DNA from: CAZRCG01 sp964598565
GTDB taxonomy: Bacteria > Bdellovibrionota > UBA2394
Direction of reading: 5' to 3'
NCBI GenBank assembly: GCA_964598565.1
Contig: CAZRCG010000003.1
Coordinates: forward strand, 124,001-188,000
Length of the DNA stretch: 64,000 bases
Shown: positions 38,201 to 45,097 of the stretch, piece after piece
Position numbering within the stretch: position 1 is the stretch's first letter
How the letters are laid out: every line of letters starts with the position of its first letter
Program-made: the position numbers and the translations under genes
Notes under the pieces: model-generated
Told to the model about the DNA's origin: nothing
Databases searched by the model: none
The model's input: the letters and a program-made list of their open reading frames with translations, nothing else

Positions 38201-38620
38201 ACAGCAAGGCGGGTGAGCCGAAAGGATTTCTTTTCTTTGCATTTTGCGGGGGGAACTCAGATGAAAGAGGCTGTCAAACTGCAAGAAGAGATCATGGAGA
38301 CAGACTATCCCCATTTTGAGTGGAACCGATTTCCATTTTTATTTTCGGATGGCGAAGATTTTGAGCCCGAAGCGGCTTTGCAGGCGGTTGATCGAATTAT
38401 TGATAAGATTGAGATGTATGGTTATGCCCATGTCACAGATTATGGGGCTTTTCAGAGCGCGATACCTTTGTCCGATCAGTTTTTATCGAAGCGCAATGAG
38501 TTTCGTGAGAAGTACGGATTCGCAATTCTCGATGAGGATGAAAGGTCCAAGTTTCGGGCACTTCAGGAATTTTTTGGGGATGAAGCCGATCGGCCTAATT
38601 ATGATGCCATGCAGCATTAG
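35213..38620 (+). CDS. Exported SpoVR-YeaH (DUF444 VWA-like) fusion
   Basis: A 1,135-residue protein. The signal peptide (LKLSFALSFLTGSFSVHA|HD) starts at an ATG overlapping the previous stop as ATGA. Residues about 60-560 are SpoVR-like, with the His motif AAHTVGHLLF near 158 and QTKFMNEGFSVFMEW near 305, matching SpoVR's TKIMNEG segment. A linker of Asp, Glu and Gly spans about 797-838. Residues about 840-1130 match YeaH/YhbH (DUF444): FARDASGSMG (MIDAS, near 957), KDFFSLHFAGGTQMKEA and WNRFPFLFSDGEDFEPEA. These domains are separate cytoplasmic proteins in E. coli and Bacillus. Here they are fused and exported. Confidence 0.88.
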   Translation: MMRWKALSSLATAIKFLKLSFALSFLTGSFSVHAHDECHKHMQRLVPVTVVGSGRNEEDLASRREMFQRVYSKAEELMSLVPQLKLPPSVVHYMEPVQMAALLATGAHPAPHPYDGARVLSSAKQAAFVYEFIWGGAPTHHQYYRSINDLHEDARVAAHTVGHLLFAELSRYSKIRKGDPIRASLRLADAMEKASLLDNGKYKDEVQRFYQLLLTLVEGQDLRRGSYDAPETFEEKTIDRSHDWQENIVAGRVRVEPKLIERRHPQFETASILQAFVANLPEEYREEFRTIAREFEATKKVFPFVMQTKFMNEGFSVFMEWLILRYAYPSPSDRVEFSRVSGSSWSRKLSDPYWLGSEAWMRLYHRFMERPEMRTLQAQIDKEQDSDKKTALAFERDKHFLPYAAQLIQVENDYTFLLMALDDRWVMENKYFLYRKATEKESPDPWQEYQICVTVKPERVIQYIAQKLRNVDYQIPDIRLYDLNDGGSGRILLRHHVGQLMPLERQSLAKTLYVKAQLMRRPVSLDTVASLAWLSPLVASQIFLSQIPPDADIYDVVTTPWGGRMKGLSPQKLAQFHHLYFATWPMRVTVDPSGKVSVEFLEEDIVEGDAEDEPRSFRKRPEWLDLLNLETRFENAIKGYQLSLSVSYPRDAQRQSHTDILLQGISRLELPASKHVKAMKVNAPTAAKAVLEFEFEKGRRLPQIMELWRAGDWRGKFLRNGRGLQLALFPEVPNFRIDGRVKKLRAQLLSATPVDQVGKGSRVKGDDEIEKYRDEDLLIAQAHRQPGDLWPVDPSSDEGEGEGDEGDGDGEGDGEGEGDEGADADGDDEGAGGHGSGNDPRFIRVPIEELATYLIQELKLRNLRRTVKGDLKEEDDIRMGAVHRDSGDSIPEETAAKIYQKGMAILTKEGKDPTGYSFAEVYRIGLRHHTSDDIVVTGRDIIERPKHKAVILFARDASGSMGLGKIRKIDEFVQLTEAILRKTYSQVEIVYIIASDTARRVSRKDFFSLHFAGGTQMKEAVKLQEEIMETDYPHFEWNRFPFLFSDGEDFEPEAALQAVDRIIDKIEMYGYAHVTDYGAFQSAIPLSDQFLSKRNEFREKYGFAILDEDERSKFRALQEFFGDEADRPNYDAMQH
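37601..37710 (+). repeat. Purine-rich low-complexity repeat coding an acidic linker
   Basis: Irregular tandem repeats of GGNGAN-type hexamers encode alternating Asp/Glu/Gly between the SpoVR-like and DUF444-like parts of the protein at 35213. Such a tract can change in length by slippage in multiples of 6 bp without breaking the frame. Confidence 0.65.
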
Positions 38621-39094
38621 GCTTGACGAAGGCTACAGAGCCGATGGGCATTTGGCGGCAGCCCTACCAAACAGCATCGCTTGGCGATCGACCCGAGTTT
38701 GCTGACCGTCCGTGATGCTTTTAGTGAGCGAAATTTTTCTGGCCCGATTCGCGTCATATTATTGACGGTGGTGCGTCGCCCCACTTTTTTTGATAGAGTG
38801 AAATGGTGCGCCGCCTTAAGTCTCACAATCATACCAGCGAGCTGTGCGCCATGACGAGGGAGTGCAGCATCTCGTTTGACCTAGGGTCTGATCTATCGGG
38901 TCGAATGCCGGCTCCGTGGGTTCTTAAATCTAAGGTTCGGTCACTTGCCGTCGAAATTTTTAAAAATCCAGCGATGGTCTATCAGGTGCACGAACCATTA
39001 AAATCCGATCGAGCCCAGGGCTTGCTGAGCAGCGAGCTCTTATCTCATCATCTTCTCGCTCTTGATCAATCACGACCTTTTTTACATTGAAATG
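38621..39094 (+). other. Interval with two short overlapping reading frames, no recognised gene
   Basis: A 68-codon open stretch runs to a TGA at 38852-38854 (contains FSGPIRVILLTVVRRPTFF and WCAALSLTIIPASC). A second frame opens at the ATG 38851, overlapping as ATGA, and runs 79 codons to 39090 (contains MPAPWVLKSKVRSLAVEIF and SSELLSHHLLALDQ). The first lacks an ATG start. Neither resembles a known family. They may be decayed remains of a gene downstream of the SpoVR operon or chance frames. Nothing else is visible in these 470 bp. Confidence 0.3.
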
Positions 39095-39167
39095 TGAGCC
39101 GCCCCCGGCTCGAACGGGGGACCCAATCCTTAAAAGGGATTTGCTCTACCAACTGAGCTAGCGGCCC
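39095..39167 (-). tRNA. tRNA-Lys (anticodon TTT)
   Basis: The minus strand folds as a cloverleaf. Acceptor GGGCCGC pairs with GCGGCTC (one G-U). The D arm is GCTCAGTTGGTAGAGC. The anticodon stem AATCC/GGATT encloses the loop CTTTTAA with anticodon TTT. The T arm is CCCCGTTCGAGCCGGGG and the discriminator is A. The following bases are CAT, so the CCA end is not encoded. It is 73 nt long. Confidence 0.96.
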
Positions 39168-39169
39168 AT

Positions 39170-39201
39170 AAAAGACCTTCATTTTTTACTCAAGGTCTTT
39201 T
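39170..39201. terminator. Perfect 10-bp hairpin abutting the tRNA gene
   Basis: AAAAGACCTT (39170-39179) pairs exactly with AAGGTCTTTT (39192-39201) around a 12-nt loop. On the plus strand the 3' arm ends in TTTT, so it could terminate transcription coming from the SpoVR operon. On the minus strand it lies two bases before the 5' end of tRNA-Lys and would be part of the precursor leader. The stem is not GC-rich, so terminator strength is uncertain. Confidence 0.4.
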
Positions 39202-39262
39202 AGCACGTCGAGTCTTTTGATGCGAAATCAGAGATTTTGATTTGATCAACAAAATAAGGCGT

Positions 39263-40369
39263 ATGGCTCTGCCCCAAAGGTCTTTTCCATGGGGAGAACG
39301 TTCAAGAGCCGAAGACACTCTTATGTTAAATCTATTGGGTCATAAAGTGGCAGACGATCTAGCGTGGCGTCCTGAGCAATTGATTCAGAGCATGGGGGAG
39401 CCTAAGACAGCCGATGACTACTATTTGTGGGGCCTGGCTCATTACGATCTGGTGGAGCTCTCAGTGGCAGAGCAATCGTTTAAGAGAGCACTGGAATTAT
39501 CGTTCGGGCATATTCCGGCTCTGTATGCCATGGCTCAGATGACTTTTGAGCAGGGCAAGATTGAAGAGGGTAAGAAGTGGTTCATTCGAACCCTGAAAGC
39601 CGATGCGGAGGCGGCACATCATGGAATTTTGTTTCAACGTAGTTTGAGGACCTCTCGTTTGTCGGTTGAGACATTGGCTAGCCTCAAGTTGTGGTGTCTT
39701 CATAAAATTGAAGATCACTTTCCAGATCAGCTATCCAGCAAGTTTGAAATTGGGAAGCTTCTGTTTGAAATCTCAAAGTTTGAGGCGAGCCTTCCTTACT
39801 TTGAAAGCGTATTGGTGGTGCCGAAGCTTCAACGGGAAGCCGCGGAGTATTTATCGTACGTTTATGAGACTCTGTATCGTGGGGATGAATTGCTTTCCAA
39901 GACGCTGGCCATGTGTCGTCTCATTGAACAGAAAGCGGACATCTTCTTCAACTTAGCGATGGCGTTCCAGCACGAGCGCAGAGACTTAGCACTCCATCTC
40001 TTTCATTGTGCTGTCCAAGAAGACCCGTCAGACCCTGGCCTGCGCTTTTCGATGGAACAAATGGCCGCCGAGATTATCGCTGAACGACGGCGAGGCACCA
40101 GTGACCGAGAAAAAATAGCTCTGATTTTCGCTCACTTGTACCAGGGGGCTCATGGTATGGCCAAAAAGTTATTCTTTGACTTAAAACACCTTCGTTATCC
40201 AGAAGATTTCTTTCCGCATATTCCCGAAGTTCTCTGGAAAGAGCACATTTTAACGGAGGACAGTTCGACAAGTCGATTTTTTGAGTCTTGGCGAAAAGCG
40301 AAGTCTCCCACGTTCTTACCGGATAAAAAATGGGTGTCTGAAAAAAAGAAGGGGTTTATGGGCTCATAG
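39263..40369 (+). CDS. TPR-repeat protein of unknown function
   Basis: A helical protein of about 368 residues with tetratricopeptide-like pairs. Examples are LWGLAHYDLVELSVAEQSFKRALEL followed by IPALYAMAQMTFEQGKIEEGKKWF. A further pair is FEIGKLLFEISKFEASLPYFESVL. No signal peptide is visible. A TTG at 39242 is in frame upstream, but the ATG at 39263 preceded by ATAAGG is more likely. It lies 37 bp before tilS. TPR proteins act as scaffolds; the partner is unknown. Confidence 0.75.
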   Translation: MALPQRSFPWGERSRAEDTLMLNLLGHKVADDLAWRPEQLIQSMGEPKTADDYYLWGLAHYDLVELSVAEQSFKRALELSFGHIPALYAMAQMTFEQGKIEEGKKWFIRTLKADAEAAHHGILFQRSLRTSRLSVETLASLKLWCLHKIEDHFPDQLSSKFEIGKLLFEISKFEASLPYFESVLVVPKLQREAAEYLSYVYETLYRGDELLSKTLAMCRLIEQKADIFFNLAMAFQHERRDLALHLFHCAVQEDPSDPGLRFSMEQMAAEIIAERRRGTSDREKIALIFAHLYQGAHGMAKKLFFDLKHLRYPEDFFPHIPEVLWKEHILTEDSSTSRFFESWRKAKSPTFLPDKKWVSEKKKGFMGS

Positions 40370-40406
40370 CGGCCGAACACACTCGCCAGCCAGATCAATT
40401 TCATTT

Positions 40407-41531
40407 ATGCAAGAGCCTATGGATTCGGGCGAATCATTGAATTTGCTGCAGACTCTCCGTCAGTGGATTTCGACCCATCCTGCTCTCGCCCACTTGTGCC
40501 ATCAGAAAATGGCTGTCAGTGTTAGTGGGGGCCGGGATTCGATGACTTTGTTGAAAGCTCTGGCGTACTTGCGTGAAGAGCTTGGACTCGATCTTGAGGC
40601 CGTTCATTTTAATTTTGGTCTTCGGGGAGAAGAGTCGCTGCGTGATGAATCAGTCGTTTCCGCTTTTTGCCAGGCGGAGACAATACCTTGCACGATTCAA
40701 CGCTGTGAGACTATGCCTCGTTGTTCTAGCACGACTGCCTCGCGATCTGCCATTCAAGAGTGGGCGCGTCAGTGTCGATTGACCTACTTTAAGACGAGTC
40801 CGCATGCGAGTATTTGGGAGGCCCACCATCGCGAAGATCAAATTGAAACCTTTCTCTTTCGACTCTTTAGGGGAAGCGGCCTTGATGGCCTGCGTGCCAT
40901 GCAAGCGGTGAGTCACCGAGAAGGTAAGCCTATTGTAAGGCCCTTTCTAACGTGGCCACGAAAGGATCTCGAACAGCTGGCCAAGGACTTTCAAATTCCA
41001 TTTGTCGATGACTCTACAAACTTTAAGAGTGACTATAGTCGCAATTTCATACGTCATGAGATTTTGCCCAAAATCGAAGAGCGATTTCCGACGGTTCGCC
41101 AGAAGATTCTCGGGCTCATCGAAGAGATTCAGGAGTATGAAGAAGTTCAGGAGCTCCGCGAGCAGGAATGGCTGAATCAGAACCATCGTGAGTCAGGCAA
41201 ACGGCAGCAAGACGAACAGCCGCAAAGTAAGCTGCAGCAGACGCAGCAGCGGGAACGTCGCGTTGCCTTAAATCGGCCTGATCCGATTCTATCTCCTTCA
41301 GCGCGCGTCGCCTTGGCCAGCCTCAAGCGTCAACTACGTTCTAGGCTCTTAAAAGATTACGGAATCGTCATGTCTCGCGAAAAGACCGAGGCCCTTGCTC
41401 AACTTGTCTATTCAAATGAGCCGTTTTTCTTCAATGCCCCTAAAAATCTGCAGATTCATCGGGCCAAGAGAGGCGAAAGTCTCCGATTCAGGGTTCTTTC
41501 GTCGTCGACAAGAGGGGATTTGACCTTATAA
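40407..41531 (+). CDS. tilS: tRNA(Ile)-lysidine synthase
   Basis: About 374 residues from the ATG at 40407 (MQEPMDSGESL). The PP-loop ATP pyrophosphatase motif is VSVSGGRDSMTLLKAL, and the conserved ELGLDLEAVHFNFGLRGEES and HREDQIETFLFRLFRGSGLDGL follow, which is diagnostic of TilS. The enzyme converts the wobble C of tRNA-Ile(CAU) to lysidine and is essential. A Gln-rich stretch (residues about 265-290) precedes a short C-terminal domain. It is directly upstream of ftsH, an arrangement common in bacteria. Confidence 0.93.
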   Translation: MQEPMDSGESLNLLQTLRQWISTHPALAHLCHQKMAVSVSGGRDSMTLLKALAYLREELGLDLEAVHFNFGLRGEESLRDESVVSAFCQAETIPCTIQRCETMPRCSSTTASRSAIQEWARQCRLTYFKTSPHASIWEAHHREDQIETFLFRLFRGSGLDGLRAMQAVSHREGKPIVRPFLTWPRKDLEQLAKDFQIPFVDDSTNFKSDYSRNFIRHEILPKIEERFPTVRQKILGLIEEIQEYEEVQELREQEWLNQNHRESGKRQQDEQPQSKLQQTQQRERRVALNRPDPILSPSARVALASLKRQLRSRLLKDYGIVMSREKTEALAQLVYSNEPFFFNAPKNLQIHRAKRGESLRFRVLSSSTRGDLTL

Positions 41532-41574
41532 TATTAAGGCCAGATTAAATGACTTCAATGACTTTGAGGAGACC

Positions 41575-43404
41575 ATGAGCCAAGGAATGAAAACTGCCCT
41601 GTTATGGGCGTCGCTATTTTTGATACTCTATCTGTTTATTCAGGTATCGCAGCAGTACAAAGCTACTATTGTCACGATTGATTATTCGGAATTTCAGCGC
41701 GATTTACGCGAAAAACGAATTGTGTCGGTCGCAATTACCGGTGACCAAATCGAAGGCGAACGTAAAAATGCGGAAGGGCAGACCGCCAAGTTTACCACAA
41801 TAGGACCGCCCATTGATTCGGCATTTGTGGATCAGCTTACGAAGTCGGGCGTTTCAGTTTACAAGTTTGTACCCCCACGGGACGATAATTTTTGGGTCAT
41901 GCTTCTCAATTGGGTGCCTACCATTTTATTGGTCATTTTCTTTCTGTTCATGCTGCGAACGATGCAGGCGGGAGGGGGCAAGGCTCTCAACTTTGGTAAG
42001 AGTCGCGCGCGTCTACTACGTGATGAAGAGCGCGGAAGGGTCACTTTTAAAGATGTAGCGGGAATTCCTGAAGCCAAAGAAGAGCTTCAAGAGATTGTAG
42101 AGTTTTTAAAAGATCCAAAAAAATTCCAAAAATTGGGGGGCCGCATTCCCAAAGGTGTGCTGCTTATGGGATCACCTGGCACTGGTAAGACCTTGATAGC
42201 GAAGGCTATCGCAGGCGAAGCGAATGTGCCTTTTTTCTCGATTAGCGGCTCTGACTTCGTAGAAATGTTTGTAGGGGTGGGAGCCTCTCGAGTGCGAGAT
42301 CTCTTTCAACAAGCTCGTAAATCGGCGCCTTGCTTAATTTTCATCGATGAAATCGACGCCGTCGGGCGCCATCGAGGCGCAGGCTTGGGGGGTGGTCATG
42401 ATGAGCGAGAACAAACGCTCAACGCGCTGTTGGTTGAAATGGATGGCTTCGAAGGTAAAGAGGGGGTCATCATTTTGGCGTCTACGAATAGACCCGATGT
42501 GCTTGATCCTGCGCTCTTAAGAGCGGGCCGTTTTGACCGACGTGTGGTGGTTCCGAGACCCGAGCTAAAGGGCCGAGAAGAGATCTTGAAGGTTCATGTA
42601 AAGAAGTTAAAGCTTTCGACCGATGTGGAATTATCGGTGATTGCTCGGGGAACTCCTGGTTTTGTGGGTGCCGATCTTGAGAACCTGTGCAATGAGGCTG
42701 CTTTGATTGCGGCACGAGCCAATAAAGAAACCATTGAGATGGTTGATTTTGAGAAGGCAAAAGACAAAGTCATGATGGGCGCCGAGCGCCGTAGTGTTGT
42801 GCTTTCTGACCAAGAAAAGCGTGTGACGGCCATTCATGAGGCGGGCCATACGCTGGTTGCCAAGCTGATTCCTGGAACAGATCCTGTCCACAAGGTAACC
42901 ATTATTCCTCGTGGCATGGCGTTAGGTCTTACGATGCAACTGCCCGAGGAAGATCGCCACAATCTTACATCTCGTTCAGCTCACGATATGATTACCATTC
43001 TCTTTGGAGGCCGAGCAGCCGAAGAAATTTTATGTCCTGATATCACCACGGGCGCTGGAAACGATATTGAGCGAGCGACTGAAATGGCCAGGCGCATGGT
43101 GACCGAATGGGGTATGTCTCGTCTTGGGCCCGTGGCGCTTTCAAAAAAAGAAGAGCATGTCTTCTTGGGCAAAGAGATTGGCACGGGGCGCGAGTACAGT
43201 GAACGAACGGCCATTGATATTGACGAAGAAATTCGACGAATTCTGACTGACAACTACTCTCGAGCCAAGCAACTATTGCAAAGTCATATTGAGCAATTGA
43301 AGGGATTGTCTGAAGCTCTGCTCGAGCGTGAGACCTTAGACGGAAATCAAATCGATGCTATTTTGAATCCTATTGCCCTAAGTATGCAAACTGAGAAACT
43401 ATAA
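41575..43404 (+). CDS. ftsH: ATP-dependent zinc metalloprotease FtsH
   Basis: A 609-residue membrane AAA protease. Two N-terminal helices (about residues 8-24 and 112-132) flank a periplasmic domain. The AAA module has Walker A GSPGTGKT, Walker B CLIFIDEIDAVG and the second region of homology NRPDVLDPALLRAGRFDRR. The zinc protease motif HEAGH is near residue 422. It degrades misfolded membrane proteins and short-lived regulators. The ATG is preceded by GAGGAG. Length is slightly shorter than the E. coli protein (644 aa) because of the tail. cdaA follows after 6 bp. Confidence 0.98.
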   Translation: MSQGMKTALLWASLFLILYLFIQVSQQYKATIVTIDYSEFQRDLREKRIVSVAITGDQIEGERKNAEGQTAKFTTIGPPIDSAFVDQLTKSGVSVYKFVPPRDDNFWVMLLNWVPTILLVIFFLFMLRTMQAGGGKALNFGKSRARLLRDEERGRVTFKDVAGIPEAKEELQEIVEFLKDPKKFQKLGGRIPKGVLLMGSPGTGKTLIAKAIAGEANVPFFSISGSDFVEMFVGVGASRVRDLFQQARKSAPCLIFIDEIDAVGRHRGAGLGGGHDEREQTLNALLVEMDGFEGKEGVIILASTNRPDVLDPALLRAGRFDRRVVVPRPELKGREEILKVHVKKLKLSTDVELSVIARGTPGFVGADLENLCNEAALIAARANKETIEMVDFEKAKDKVMMGAERRSVVLSDQEKRVTAIHEAGHTLVAKLIPGTDPVHKVTIIPRGMALGLTMQLPEEDRHNLTSRSAHDMITILFGGRAAEEILCPDITTGAGNDIERATEMARRMVTEWGMSRLGPVALSKKEEHVFLGKEIGTGREYSERTAIDIDEEIRRILTDNYSRAKQLLQSHIEQLKGLSEALLERETLDGNQIDAILNPIALSMQTEKL

Positions 43405-43410
43405 GAGATA

Positions 43411-44172
43411 GTGATTTTCTCATGGTTTAAAGAAACATTGCCGCTGCTGAGATGGCTAGATCTTATCGATATCGGCATTGTCACTTGGATCATCTATCGC
43501 CTTCTGCTCTTAACCAAAGGGACTCGCACGCCGCAAATTCTCTTAGGGCTCGTCGTTATTTCGTTGGTTTATGGCTTGTCTGCCTTTTTTGAAATTCGAA
43601 CCGTCCATTTTTTGTTTTCTACGGTTTTCGACAATCTTTTTATTATTGGCATTATTTTGTTTCAGTCTGATATTCGTCGCATTTTGAGCCAGGTGGGTAG
43701 AAGCTCGTGGTTTTCAAGGGTCGAGTCTTATAAAGATCCTGAATTTATCGAAGAGCTAGTAAAAAGTGCCATTTCTCTGGCCAATCGAAAAGTCGGGGCC
43801 TTGATCGTCATTGAGCGCGATGCCGACGTCACAGAATTTACCGATGCAGGGGTCATGATTGATTCAACCCTGACCAAAGAATTGCTGACGTCAATTTTTT
43901 TGCCGGTATCGCCGCTGCATGACGGGGCGGTGATTATTCGTAAAGGGCGTGTTTATTTGGCATCGAGTTTTTTGCCGCTGTCGATGTCGGCGACCACCCA
44001 CAAGTCGATGGGCACTCGCCATCGAGCAGCCTTGGGACTTTCAGAAGAAACCGATGCTGTCTGCTTAATCGTATCGGAAGAAAACGGAACGGTCTCCTTG
44101 GCCACCCATGGCAAGATCATTCATCAGCTTGATTCAGGCCAGTTGAGAAAAGCCCTTCTGGAGTATCTATGA
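43411..44172 (+). CDS. cdaA: Diadenylate cyclase CdaA
   Basis: A 253-residue c-di-AMP synthase. Three N-terminal helices (residues about 10-95) precede the DisA_N/DAC domain, whose catalytic motifs are visible: DGAVIIRKGRV (DGA) and GTRHRAALG (RHR). It condenses two ATP to c-di-AMP at the membrane. The start is GTG at 43411, 6 bp after ftsH. cdaR and glmM follow, reproducing the conserved cdaA-cdaR-glmM module that links c-di-AMP to cell-wall precursor supply. Confidence 0.96.
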   Translation: MIFSWFKETLPLLRWLDLIDIGIVTWIIYRLLLLTKGTRTPQILLGLVVISLVYGLSAFFEIRTVHFLFSTVFDNLFIIGIILFQSDIRRILSQVGRSSWFSRVESYKDPEFIEELVKSAISLANRKVGALIVIERDADVTEFTDAGVMIDSTLTKELLTSIFLPVSPLHDGAVIIRKGRVYLASSFLPLSMSATTHKSMGTRHRAALGLSEETDAVCLIVSEENGTVSLATHGKIIHQLDSGQLRKALLEYL

Positions 44173-45089
44173 CTATGCCTCGTCCCTTATTTCATTGGTT
44201 TTCGTGGTTGAGCTCCCGGTGGATTTTACTGCTCATTTCTTTTGTTTTGGCCGTGGTGACATGGGCCATTGTGAACTCGAGCCAAACCGTGAAGGAGTCG
44301 CGCCGCGTTCGATTGCAGTATGTTCAGTTATCGCCTAACTTGGTATTTCATCGCGTGCCTCTCAGTGATCTTCGAATTGAAGTCTTCGGGCCTCTGCGAG
44401 AGATTCGAGCCTTAAAGCCAGAAGATCTTTTTTATGTCGTCGATCTGTCGGGCGTCGGCCCTGGTATTAAGCGCATCGAGGTTGATCCTGAACTAATTAA
44501 AAGACCCTTCGATGTCGAAATTTTTAATATTGCCCCGCGCTCATTTAATGTTCAACTCGAAGAAAAAGTGTCTCGAAGCTTTCCGGTGCGCGTTTCGTTT
44601 GTGGGGCGACCTGCTGATGGCCAGTCGATGACTCGGTATACGATTAAACCGGAGCGACTTGAAGTTCGTGGGCCTGTCTCGACGCTCAACCGTATGAAAG
44701 ACTTAGTCGTCGATATTCCGTTGAATAATCGACGTAGTTCTTTTGTCGAAACACTACGGCCTAATATCCAAGACACCGATATTGACCTTTCAGGTTCGGT
44801 GGTCGTTCAGGTCGAAATTTCGTCGGCAGAAATGACCAAGCAATTTGACGCGGTTCCTGTGGTAGTACGTGGAGTTTCGCGCAAAGCAACGGCGACGCCC
44901 ACGGAAGCTCGCGTGTTGGTATCAGGGGCAGAATCCGATTTATTGAGTTTAGAATCGCGAGTTCAGGTGGTCTTGTCGGCGCAAGGCCTCAGTCGAGGCC
45001 GCTATCGATTGCGCGGCGAAGTAGACTTACCAAGCGGCCTTAAGTTGCTCTCAATTGAACCATCGACTTTTTTAGTAGAGCTTCAGTAA
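44169..45089 (+). CDS. cdaR: YbbR-domain protein CdaR
   Basis: A 306-residue protein with one N-terminal membrane helix (WILLLISFVLAVVTWAIV) followed by about three extracytoplasmic YbbR-like repeats. Examples are RVSFVGRPADGQSMTRYTIKPERLEVRGP and VVVRGVSRKATATPTEARVLVSG. CdaR proteins bind CdaA and tune c-di-AMP synthesis. The ATG overlaps the cdaA stop (ATGA), showing translational coupling. Confidence 0.92.
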   Translation: MTMPRPLFHWFSWLSSRWILLLISFVLAVVTWAIVNSSQTVKESRRVRLQYVQLSPNLVFHRVPLSDLRIEVFGPLREIRALKPEDLFYVVDLSGVGPGIKRIEVDPELIKRPFDVEIFNIAPRSFNVQLEEKVSRSFPVRVSFVGRPADGQSMTRYTIKPERLEVRGPVSTLNRMKDLVVDIPLNNRRSSFVETLRPNIQDTDIDLSGSVVVQVEISSAEMTKQFDAVPVVVRGVSRKATATPTEARVLVSGAESDLLSLESRVQVVLSAQGLSRGRYRLRGEVDLPSGLKLLSIEPSTFLVELQ

Positions 45090-45097
45090 ATAGAATC

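Noticed and set aside
38316..38705. A 129-codon plus-strand frame over the end of the SpoVR-YeaH fusion
   Set aside because: Out of frame with the conserved VWA-like domain, which clearly occupies this stretch.
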